Part shown: piece by piece, positions 53,929-61,183 of the stretch
How the letters are laid out: the number at the start of each line of letters is the position of its first letter
Numbering within the stretch: position 1 is the first letter of the stretch
Assembly (NCBI GenBank): GCA_964371035.1
Contig: CAYJLG010000011.1
Location: 5,914 to 69,913, forward strand
Reading direction: 5' to 3'
Length of the DNA: 64,000 bases
Origin: UBA1535 sp964371035
Lineage (GTDB): Bacteria > Bacillota > Clostridia > Tissierellales > Sedimentibacteraceae
Made by a program: the position numbers and the translations under genes
The notes under the pieces: generated by a model
Database searches by the model: none
Told to the model about the DNA's origin: nothing
The model's input: the letters and a program-made list of their open reading frames with translations, nothing else

Positions 53929-54843
53929 CTATACATTTCTTAAATTTATCAAGTATTTTTCTTCCATTCTTACTGGATTGTACGACAATTTGGCAATTCT
54001 TAAGCCTTCGCTTCCAGTATCTTCTTGTCTGTTAACAAATTGAGTAGTATTAAAATGTTTTTCCAAAAATTCTTTGTTAATAAAGGCATATACACCTTTG
54101 TATTCAACATCTGCTTTTTCAACTAAAATATTTGCCATAGTTCCATCTGCATAAATTTCACCTACAGAAAATCCAACTATTTTTCCTTCAACATATGCTG
54201 CAAATGTCTTTAAGTTTAAGATATCAACTTTACACAAAATGTCATTAATTGCTTCTGTTTCCATTTGTAGTTCTTTATCTTCTTCGATCAGCCCATCATG
54301 CCATCTCTTTAAAAGTTCCATACAGTCATTCTTAGTTGAACAATCGGTTACATCTTTAATCTCATAAGTATAGTTCTTGACAAAACCATTATAGTGATTT
54401 TTCTTCTTATGAAATTTTTTTCCTTTTAAACTGATTAGTTCTTCAGTAGAATATATATATTCTGCATCATTTCTGTCATTAGTGCTGCATATATTGAATT
54501 TTGTGTGTGTTCTGATATCCTCTATAAATTCTTCACTGACATCTCCAAATAAAAAATTGCATGGATACTCTTCACGTATAGCTAATAATTTTATAATTAT
54601 TGCCTCTAAGTTTTCTTTTTTATATCCTAACGGTTGCATGAAAAAGCATCCTTTTGATTCTTCATGTTTTGCAATTATCAATGCATCATCTATAATCGCA
54701 TACCTTACGTTGCAAAGTTTTCTCCATAAATACAATGACGGAAATGTATACTCATAAGACAACAATTTATGCTGATTCGTATATGTTTCAAATAAAAATT
54801 TATCTTCTAATGTTAAACTTTTAAACTGTAAAATTTTGCTCAC
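53929..54843 (-). CDS. DUF2156 (phosphatidylglycerol lysyltransferase C-domain-like) protein
   Basis: 304 residues made of two acetyltransferase-like folds, the soluble C-terminal domain of MprF-like proteins without the flippase part. Visible blocks: HKLLSYEYTFPSLYLWRKL, KGKKFHKKKNHYNGFVKNYT, VEGKIVGFSVGEIYADGTMA and NRQEDTGSEGLRIAKLSYNP. The start is GTG at 54843, which overlaps AAGAGG; an ATT 9 bases downstream is better spaced. It lies between rsuA and the GNAT gene with gaps under 20 bases, so the three are probably co-expressed. Confidence 0.82.
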   Translation of the reverse strand: MSKILQFKSLTLEDKFLFETYTNQHKLLSYEYTFPSLYLWRKLCNVRYAIIDDALIIAKHEESKGCFFMQPLGYKKENLEAIIIKLLAIREEYPCNFLFGDVSEEFIEDIRTHTKFNICSTNDRNDAEYIYSTEELISLKGKKFHKKKNHYNGFVKNYTYEIKDVTDCSTKNDCMELLKRWHDGLIEEDKELQMETEAINDILCKVDILNLKTFAAYVEGKIVGFSVGEIYADGTMANILVEKADVEYKGVYAFINKEFLEKHFNTTQFVNRQEDTGSEGLRIAKLSYNPVRMEEKYLINLRNV

Positions 54844-54856
54844 CTCTTATCCGATA

Positions 54857-55588
54857 TTAATCCAAATATTTTTTAATTAACATCATTTCTCTTTCATTTA
54901 ATTCTCTGTATTTTCCAAGTTCTAGATTTTCATCTAATTGTATTGATCCCATAGAAATTCTTTTTAGATAAATTACTTTTTTATTGATGCTTTCAAACAT
55001 TCTTTTTATTTGATGAAACTTGCCTTCTCTAATCGTGACTAAGCATTGTGATTCGTCACCAGTAGTTAATATTTCAAGTTTTGCAGGCATCGTCACATAT
55101 CCATCGTCTAAAAAAGTTACTCCTCTGTCAAAATTTTTTATATGAGACTCATCTAACTCACCTGTAATTCTTGTAAAATAAGTTTTATCTACATGTTTTT
55201 TTGGAGAAAGCATGTTATGTGCTAATTTTCCATCATTTGTAAGTATCAGTAGACCTTCTGTATCTTTGTCTAATCTCCCAACTGGAAATGGAGTAAAATT
55301 TTTATAATAACTATCTAGTAAATCTGTCACTGTACTTTCCCCACCACGATCTTCTGTAGCAGAAATCACACCTTTAGGCTTATTCATCATTAAATAAATA
55401 TATTTTACGTAGCTTATTTCTTCTCCATGAAGCAATACCTTATCTTTATCTGTATCTATTATAACAGAACCATCTTTTACAAATTCTCCATTAACTTTAA
55501 GACAATTTTTTTTAAGCTCTTTTTTTATGTCACTTCTTGATCCAAATCCTAAATTAGCTAATAGTTTGTCAAGTCTTAATTTTGGCAC
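54857..55588 (-). CDS. RsuA/RluB-type 16S/23S rRNA pseudouridine synthase
   Basis: 243 residues. N-terminal S4 RNA-binding domain (1-50: RLDKLLANLGFGSRSDIKKE) and a pseudouridine synthase domain with the catalytic aspartate in GRLDKDTEGLLILTNDG (about D107), then LSPKKHVDKTY and EGKFHQIKRMF. RsuA (16S U516) is more likely than RluB, judged by the short length, but not certain. AGGAGG lies before the ATG. It is first of a three-gene set with DUF2156 and GNAT. Confidence 0.9.
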   Translation of the reverse strand: MPKLRLDKLLANLGFGSRSDIKKELKKNCLKVNGEFVKDGSVIIDTDKDKVLLHGEEISYVKYIYLMMNKPKGVISATEDRGGESTVTDLLDSYYKNFTPFPVGRLDKDTEGLLILTNDGKLAHNMLSPKKHVDKTYFTRITGELDESHIKNFDRGVTFLDDGYVTMPAKLEILTTGDESQCLVTIREGKFHQIKRMFESINKKVIYLKRISMGSIQLDENLELGKYRELNEREMMLIKKYLD

Positions 55589-55602
55589 AATGCCTCCTAA
55601 TT

Positions 55603-55660
55603 GTTACTATTCACAGCTAATATATGTATCGCAAGGGAAAAAATAATAAAATCTGTCGCT
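55603..55660 (+). repeat. MITE-like repeat, solo R end (copy 5)
   Basis: GTTACTATTCACAG at the left, then AAGGGAAAAAATAATAAAAT and CTGTCGC, as in the R end of the element at 6084. It lies 15 bases before the rsuA start on the other strand. Confidence 0.65.
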
Positions 55661-55685
55661 GTGAATCCTAATTATAAAAACGCTT

Positions 55686-56273
55686 TTAGTTCTCGATATC
55701 TTTTATTTCTTCTACGTCTATTATTACACTTTCGCTTTCGTCATGTTCAAAAACGTGATCAACATGTGTTTGACCTGATTTTGATTTATCAATAAATTGA
55801 TATAAGCAAAAACATGCTAAAATTAAAAATATAGTACCAATTAATCTTATTACAATATCAATAGTGTCATCAGAATATAGAATAATAAAAATAGCAGCTA
55901 TTACAGATATTATCAGTCCACCTATTTTAAATTTGTTGCCAAATCTCTTTTGGTTTATTACACTGAATATTTGCATCGCACTAAAAAACAACCAAGCAAA
56001 ACCTGCTATCTTAACTACTAGTGCAGGATATAAAAATATTATTAGTAGGCCTGCAAAAATAATTAAATATGTGATTTTTTTTAACAATCCAAAATACTTA
56101 AATCCTGATATCAAATTTAAAGTAAAAAATGCTCCAACAGGAAATACAAGCAATCTTATCGCAAAATAGCCTATATAATTAGATGCTAATACAAAAATTG
56201 CACCTATCAATCCAAAAATAATCGCTAAATTTCTAAAAGTCTTTGGTTTAAAATTAAATTCAGTAAATACCAT
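55686..56273 (-). CDS. DUF308 family membrane protein
   Basis: 195 residues. Six hydrophobic helices in three pairs (about 15-35, 38-60, 65-85, 88-108, 115-135, 140-160) give the DUF308/HdeD-like pattern, then a hydrophilic acidic tail. GAAAGGAGC lies 5 bases before the ATG. HdeD-like proteins of this group are linked with acid or membrane stress in other species, but the function here is unproven. No near neighbour on its strand. Confidence 0.65.
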   Translation of the reverse strand: MVFTEFNFKPKTFRNLAIIFGLIGAIFVLASNYIGYFAIRLLVFPVGAFFTLNLISGFKYFGLLKKITYLIIFAGLLIIFLYPALVVKIAGFAWLFFSAMQIFSVINQKRFGNKFKIGGLIISVIAAIFIILYSDDTIDIVIRLIGTIFLILACFCLYQFIDKSKSGQTHVDHVFEHDESESVIIDVEEIKDIEN

Positions 56274-56439
56274 GATTAGCTCCTTTCAAAAAATATTTTA
56301 TTTTACATATATTATATACACCTTTATACTAAATTTCAACTCAAATTAAGATAAAATAAAAATTTCTTGCGAGTTTTATACTAAAAAGTTATAATTAAGT
56401 TTATGTTTAGGTTAATTCAGAAAGGAACGGTATGAAATT

Positions 56440-57789
56440 ATGAATTGTGAAATCTTGTGTATTGGAACGGAAATACTACACGGAGATATTGTAAATAGTA
56501 ACGCATCATTTATATCCAAAAGTTTAGCAAATATAGGCATAGATGTGCATTATCATTCTGTAGTAGGAGATAATCCTAAAAGAATGAGAGAAGCTTTTAA
56601 TTTAGCTTTTTCAAGAGCCGATATTGTAATTTGCACCGGTGGATTGGGGCCAACTAAAGATGATATCACTAAAGAAATTTTAGCTGAATATTTCGGATTA
56701 CCTATGGTTTTTCACGATGAAAGCATGCAACATCTAAAAAATATGTATAGTAAATTTAGAAAAGACATGCCTGAAAACAATTTAAGACAAGCCTATTTCC
56801 CCGAGGGAAGTATAGTGCTTGAAAATAAAAATGGGACTGCTAATGCTTGTTTATTAAACATGGTGTCAACAGATACAGATAACGACAAAATGCAAACGGA
56901 TTTAAGTATAAACATGGGATATACAGAAAATTTCTTTTTAGCTGAAAAAGATTTATTATCGGTACCTTGCAAAAAAAATATTAAAAGAAAAATCGGCATA
57001 CTTCTACCTGGGCCACCTTTTGAAATGACACCGCTTGTGACAGAACGAATTCTGCCTTATCTTTCTATGTTTTCTAAAGAAATCGTAGTTGGCGTTAAAG
57101 TGGCTGTCATGAATTTGGGCGAATCTTTAGCAGAGACTATGATTATGGATTTGATAGATAACCAAACTAATCCAACTATCGCACCGTATGCAGGAAATGG
57201 CAAGGTGATTTTTAGAGTTACCGCTAAAGCTATTAATGAAGAAAAAGCGCATGAACTCATCGACCCTGTAGTCGAAGAATTGTTAAATAGATTTGAAAAT
57301 AACGCTTTTATTATAAAAAGTGACAAGATTGAAGATTATGTCTGCGAAAAACTTATTGATAAAAAACTGAGTGTAGCAGTTGCAGAATCCTGCACAGGTG
57401 GTCTCATGGCTTCTAAATTTATAAGCTATCCAGGGATTTCATCAGTGTTTAAGGAAGGATACATAACGTATACTAATGATTCTAAAATCAGAGTTTTAGG
57501 GGTAAAAAAAGAAACTATAGATACTTATGGTGCAGTCAGCGAAGAAACTGTAAAAGAAATGGCTAAAAATATTTGTGACATCACTAGCGCAGATATTGGA
57601 ATTGCTACGTCAGGTATCGCAGGCCCCTCAGGTGGCACTGCAGAAAAACCAGTTGGACTCGTCTATGTATGTGTGTATCATAAGGGCGAATATAAAACAA
57701 GTCACAGAGTACATACTGGAAAAAGAGATATCGTTAGAGAACGTGCAGCTCTAAGCGCATTTGAATTAGTTAGACAAGTGATAGAATAG
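56440..57789 (+). CDS. cinA: CinA family nicotinamide-nucleotide amidase
   Basis: Recycles NMN/ADP-ribose. 449 residues. N-terminal MoaB/CinA domain (EILCIGTEILHGDIVNSNA; CTGGLGPTKDDIT) and a C-terminal amidase domain with AESCTGGLMASK (315-326), then VSEETVKEMA and SGIAGPSGGT. A 40-residue insertion between NGTAN and KIGILLPGPP (about 140-183) is longer than in most CinA. AAAGGA is followed at good spacing by ATG AAA TTA TGA, a three-codon frame whose stop overlaps the cinA ATG (ATGA), so cinA may be translated by reinitiation. Confidence 0.93.
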   Translation: MNCEILCIGTEILHGDIVNSNASFISKSLANIGIDVHYHSVVGDNPKRMREAFNLAFSRADIVICTGGLGPTKDDITKEILAEYFGLPMVFHDESMQHLKNMYSKFRKDMPENNLRQAYFPEGSIVLENKNGTANACLLNMVSTDTDNDKMQTDLSINMGYTENFFLAEKDLLSVPCKKNIKRKIGILLPGPPFEMTPLVTERILPYLSMFSKEIVVGVKVAVMNLGESLAETMIMDLIDNQTNPTIAPYAGNGKVIFRVTAKAINEEKAHELIDPVVEELLNRFENNAFIIKSDKIEDYVCEKLIDKKLSVAVAESCTGGLMASKFISYPGISSVFKEGYITYTNDSKIRVLGVKKETIDTYGAVSEETVKEMAKNICDITSADIGIATSGIAGPSGGTAEKPVGLVYVCVYHKGEYKTSHRVHTGKRDIVRERAALSAFELVRQVIE

Positions 57790-57813
57790 ATCACTGCTCC
57801 CTATATATCTGAT

Positions 57814-57883
57814 TGTAAATATCTTGATTTGTTGACATCGTGGTGTGAACCAACGTCATTTAAGTCAAGGTATTTATTTTTTT
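57814..57883 (+). terminator. Terminator after cinA
   Basis: Imperfect arms around TAAATATCTTGA/TCAAGGTATTTA followed by a T-run, about 25 bases after the cinA stop. Confidence 0.6.
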
Positions 57884-57927
57884 GTAGAGGCGAATTTTAC
57901 TTCAACAACTACATTATAAAACGAGAG

Positions 57928-57964
57928 GTTTACTATCCACAGTGATGTTTGATGTTAAAAACAC
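57928..57964 (+). repeat. MITE-like repeat, solo L end, partial (copy 6)
   Basis: GTTTACTATCCACAG then GATGTTTGATGTTAAAAA; matches the left end at 6084 (CAGTCGATGTTTGATGCT). Only the first 37 bases are kept. It ends 9 bases before the -35 of the next operon. Confidence 0.55.
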
Positions 57965-57972
57965 AAAAATTA

Positions 57973-58001
57973 TTGACAAACGATAATTTTTGTTTTATAA
58001 T
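57973..58001 (+). promoter_or_regulatory. Perfect consensus promoter of the XRE operon
   Basis: TTGACA (57973-57978), 17-base spacer, TATAAT (57996-58001). Both boxes equal the sigma-A consensus. Confidence 0.85.
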
Positions 58002-58018
58002 AAGAATATAATTATCGT
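57980..58018. promoter_or_regulatory. Dyad operator over the XRE-operon promoter
   Basis: ACGATAATT (57980-57988) and AATTATCGT (58010-58018) form a perfect 9-base inverted repeat, 21 bases apart, one arm inside the promoter spacer and the other at the transcription start. The XRE protein encoded by the operon is the natural candidate to bind it. Confidence 0.65.
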
Positions 58019-58044
58019 AAAACAATAATTTTGGAGGTAAGATT

Positions 58045-59076
58045 ATGAATACAAAATTAATGCGTACAAATGTGGTTATCGTTTTTATTTTAGTAATTGA
58101 AGCTTTGGTATTGTCTGTTATGTCAATACTTCAAGTAGTTTTAGATGATGTGTTTTTAAACGTTGTTAGTTTCCCTTTTGTGCAAATAGGCATGGTTTTG
58201 AGGTGGCTTTCTCTTAGTGGTAGTATTCAAAATATAATTTCCATCATCATATATGTACTGATATGTGCCTCGCCTATTTTATTGCTCGTCACAAGAAAAC
58301 CTATGAAAAACAAGAAATATTTTCCCGAAGATGCGTTGATTTTATTACTCTGTGCACTTATGTTTTATGTGATATATCATATGATAAACCCAAGCTACAT
58401 AAACGCACTCGTGGCTACTGATGTTTGGCTTTCTATGACAAAGGCTATGATGAGCACCACGATTTATTCGCTTCTGGCGACATATTTTGTGATAAGAGTG
58501 ATAAGAAAAAGCGACTTGATACAAGAAAAAAAGATTTATAAGGTTTTGTCTTTTCTGTTGAATTTTGTGAGTATTGCTTTTGTTGCCGCAGTGTTTGGAA
58601 CTTTATTAAGAAGTGTTGTAACGCAAATATCTGAGTTGATGTTTCTTTCAGAATTAAGCTCGGCGGGTTTTACAAGCAATTCTTCGCTTACTCCCGATAC
58701 ATCTTTTGTAGTTATAAATATATCTTTTGTCGTGTTTGATTTTTTAGTTAAAAGTGTTCCCTATATAGCTGGTATACTTGTAGTTTTTGTAGTTACAGAT
58801 TTGCTTTTTCATTTTGAAGCCGATAGATATTCTGAAAATACTATTAATACTGCTAAAAAGTTATCGAATTTGTGTAAAAAATCTATTGTTTTGATTATGT
58901 GTTCGGATGCGTTTTTTAATTTTGCGCAACTATTATTCAGAATGAGGCTCATGAATTCTGATTTCAATGTGACTATACCTATTTTATCTATAATATCTTT
59001 GTTTGCCTGTGTCGTGCTGACTAATCTAATAGTTGAGGGAAAAGATTTAAAAGACGACAACGACGGTTTTATATAA
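58045..59076 (+). CDS. Multi-spanning membrane protein of the XRE operon
   Basis: 343 residues with about eight hydrophobic helices (near 8-33, 58-78, 95-112, 130-152, 170-195, 225-255, 285-305, 315-332). Not recognised, though the small DUF2975 proteins that pair with YozG-like XRE regulators have a similar place; this is twice their length. GGAGG lies 7 bases before the ATG. The XRE gene starts 10 bases after its stop, and the lipoprotein gene follows, so all three share one transcript. Role unknown, perhaps a sensor or transporter. Confidence 0.6.
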   Translation: MNTKLMRTNVVIVFILVIEALVLSVMSILQVVLDDVFLNVVSFPFVQIGMVLRWLSLSGSIQNIISIIIYVLICASPILLLVTRKPMKNKKYFPEDALILLLCALMFYVIYHMINPSYINALVATDVWLSMTKAMMSTTIYSLLATYFVIRVIRKSDLIQEKKIYKVLSFLLNFVSIAFVAAVFGTLLRSVVTQISELMFLSELSSAGFTSNSSLTPDTSFVVINISFVVFDFLVKSVPYIAGILVVFVVTDLLFHFEADRYSENTINTAKKLSNLCKKSIVLIMCSDAFFNFAQLLFRMRLMNSDFNVTIPILSIISLFACVVLTNLIVEGKDLKDDNDGFI

Positions 59077-59086
59077 GAGGTGATAT

Positions 59087-59320
59087 ATGGCTATTTTAGT
59101 GTATCTTGACGAAGAATTGAAGAAAAAAGGCATGACTTCTAAAGAGCTTTGTAAACTTGTCGGAATTACCGAAGCGAACTTGTCTATTTTGAGAAGTGGC
59201 AAGGCTAAAGGAGTTAGATTTAACACAGTCAACAAGATTTGTTATCATCTTAATTGTGATGTTGGAGATATTTTAAAGTTTGATGGAATTTTAGAGGAGG
59301 TTGAAGATGATGAAGAATAA
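59087..59320 (+). CDS. XRE-family (Cro/CI) regulator, YozG-like
   Basis: 77 residues, almost entirely one helix-turn-helix: YLDEELKKKGMTSKELCKLV, then GITEANLSILRSGKAKGVRF and NTVNKICYHLNCDVGDILKF. This YozG-like pattern is typical of small regulators that pair with DUF2975 membrane proteins. AGAGGTG precedes the ATG. Its end overlaps the next gene by 14 bases. It presumably binds the dyad at 57980-58018 and regulates its own operon. Confidence 0.87.
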   Translation: MAILVYLDEELKKKGMTSKELCKLVGITEANLSILRSGKAKGVRFNTVNKICYHLNCDVGDILKFDGILEEVEDDEE

Positions 59321-60323
59321 AAAATTATTTTCGTTTAGCTTATTTCTGATTATAAGTTTGTCTTTTGTCGGTTGTAATCTTGCAAAACCAGAAATAGTTG
59401 AAACTGTACCTGGGAGACTGGTTGGAGCTGTAATCACAGAGGAATATATAGATACTTTTGATATGGATAAGTATTTGAATGACAATATAGATGAGATCAT
59501 AGACGGTGGCAACGTGGAAGTAGAAGGCACGAGCGGATATGAGAATAGGATTTATGCGAAGGATTTGAATCAAATAGATAAAGAGTTTGAAACAACTGAC
59601 TTTTCATATTCTTCGGATGTGGTTTTTGAGGGCGTTGAAGGCATAAATTTGTTTATATACGACAGATATTTTGCAGGTTACAGCGAAGATTTTTATGATT
59701 ATCCGATTACCATTTTTGATGATGAAATTGTATCTGGTGACTTAAAAATAGACAGAAATCAGCCATTTAGGCAAAATTTACAAATAGCGGGAACTGTATA
59801 TATTTCTTCTGATATAGATAAGGATATAGTATCCGTCTATGTCAATCCCGTTTATCAAGACGAGGACGGAAGAATTTACATGACAGGCGGCACGGGACTT
59901 AGCACTAATACGGAGTATGGTTTTTCAATGTCTAAAAGCATGGATGAAGTTGTTGAGTTAACTGTAAATGATGAAACTATGACAAGGACAACTACTGTTA
60001 GAGTAAATTTTGAGCTAAAATCACCCCACAAAAAAATTGTGCTCACAGAGATGAATGCATCTGATGAAGTGATAGCTAAGCATGAATACGACCCAAGCGA
60101 TATGCCTGAGTATTTTGTTCAGAAAAAGGGCACCGAATATATTGTCGGCGAGTTTCACAGTACAAGTATTGAAGGTGAAGAAGTTGTGGAAAGAGAAATC
60201 TATGAATATGCAAAAAGCGGCGATAGTGTCGTGACATATCTTTATGAAAATGGCGATTACACACTCACAGAAAAGCGTATGCCTATTGAATGGTATATAG
60301 GTAGAAACAGTGCCTATGATTGA
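59307..60323 (+). CDS. Putative lipoprotein of the XRE operon
   Basis: 338 residues. The first 25 include a Lys-rich start, a hydrophobic core and SFVGC, a lipobox with an unusual Phe at -3, so the protein is likely lipid-anchored outside. The rest is beta-rich, acidic and contains no motif I recognise. ATG at 59307 has GGAGG 6 bases upstream; a TTG start 6 bases earlier is less good. It overlaps the XRE gene, so is translated with it. With the membrane protein it may form an envelope sensor or transport unit. Confidence 0.6.
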   Translation: MMKNKKLFSFSLFLIISLSFVGCNLAKPEIVETVPGRLVGAVITEEYIDTFDMDKYLNDNIDEIIDGGNVEVEGTSGYENRIYAKDLNQIDKEFETTDFSYSSDVVFEGVEGINLFIYDRYFAGYSEDFYDYPITIFDDEIVSGDLKIDRNQPFRQNLQIAGTVYISSDIDKDIVSVYVNPVYQDEDGRIYMTGGTGLSTNTEYGFSMSKSMDEVVELTVNDETMTRTTTVRVNFELKSPHKKIVLTEMNASDEVIAKHEYDPSDMPEYFVQKKGTEYIVGEFHSTSIEGEEVVEREIYEYAKSGDSVVTYLYENGDYTLTEKRMPIEWYIGRNSAYD

Positions 60324-60455
60324 TTAGTTGTGAAAATAATTATTGTTCGCTTTATTGTACACATGGTATAATACTATATTGTAAAAAATAACGAAATTGT
60401 TTTGAATAAAGTATATGCTGCTATATTTTGATTTGTTGTAATAAAGGAGAGAATA

Positions 60456-61061
60456 ATGCTAGAAAATAAATTAAATCTCAAAACAGAAGCTGAACTTGCT
60501 ATTGCTGAGGAAAGAATAAGCAAAGTTAAAGCCTATGAACTTTTTGAACAAGGCATATTATATACACTAGAAAGTGGAAAATTTTCTTCCTTATCGTTTA
60601 TTCATCAACACTTGTTTGGAGAAATTTACGACTTTGCAGGAAAGATGCGAACAGTAAATATCGCAAAGGGAAATTTTCGATTTGCTCCTGTGATGTATTT
60701 AGAAGCATCTTTAAATCATATTGATACTATGCCCGAAAGTACATTTGAAGAAATTATAGAAAAATATGTAGAAATGAATATATCTCATCCTTTTAGAGAA
60801 GGTAATGGCCGCAGTACAAGGATTTGGCTTGACTTGATGTTAAGAAAAAATCTAAGTCAAATGGTTGACTGGAGCAAGGTTGACAAATCAGACTACCTTT
60901 TAGCGATGGCCAGGAGCCCTATCAAAGATATTGAAATAAAGCATTTAACAAAACAGGCTCTTACCGATGATGTAAACAATAGAGAAATCTATATCAAGGG
61001 TATCGATGCAAGTTATCACTATGAAGGTTACCATGTGTTTAATGTAGCAGATTTGATTTAA
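60456..61061 (+). CDS. Fic-family AMPylase, self-inhibited class III type
   Basis: Transfers AMP to target proteins. 201 residues. The Fic core HPFREGNGR (111-119) has every catalytic residue, with the flap region around 65-80 (NIAKGNFRFAP). A C-terminal SYHYEG (186-191) fits the (S/T)xxxE(G/N) inhibitory helix, so activity is probably restrained in cis. AAAGGAG lies before the ATG; a -10 TATAAT with TTGTTC at 18-base spacing lies near 60343-60372. No antitoxin gene is adjacent, which agrees with self-inhibition. The target is unknown. Confidence 0.87.
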   Translation: MLENKLNLKTEAELAIAEERISKVKAYELFEQGILYTLESGKFSSLSFIHQHLFGEIYDFAGKMRTVNIAKGNFRFAPVMYLEASLNHIDTMPESTFEEIIEKYVEMNISHPFREGNGRSTRIWLDLMLRKNLSQMVDWSKVDKSDYLLAMARSPIKDIEIKHLTKQALTDDVNNREIYIKGIDASYHYEGYHVFNVADLI

Positions 61062-61087
61062 TGTAAATTTATGAGTTATGCATCAAT

Positions 61088-61136
61088 ATAAGCCTTGCTA
61101 GTACAAATTTTATTGTACCACAAGGCTTATTTTTAA
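61088..61136. terminator. Bidirectional terminator between fic and ABC-F gene
   Basis: ATAAGCCTTG/CAAGGCTTAT plus inner TAGTACAA/TTGTACCA with T-runs on both sides, between convergent genes. Confidence 0.8.
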
Positions 61137-61183
61137 TTATAAATTATCTTTTCGATTGTAGTCTTGCAAATCTAAGATTGGCT

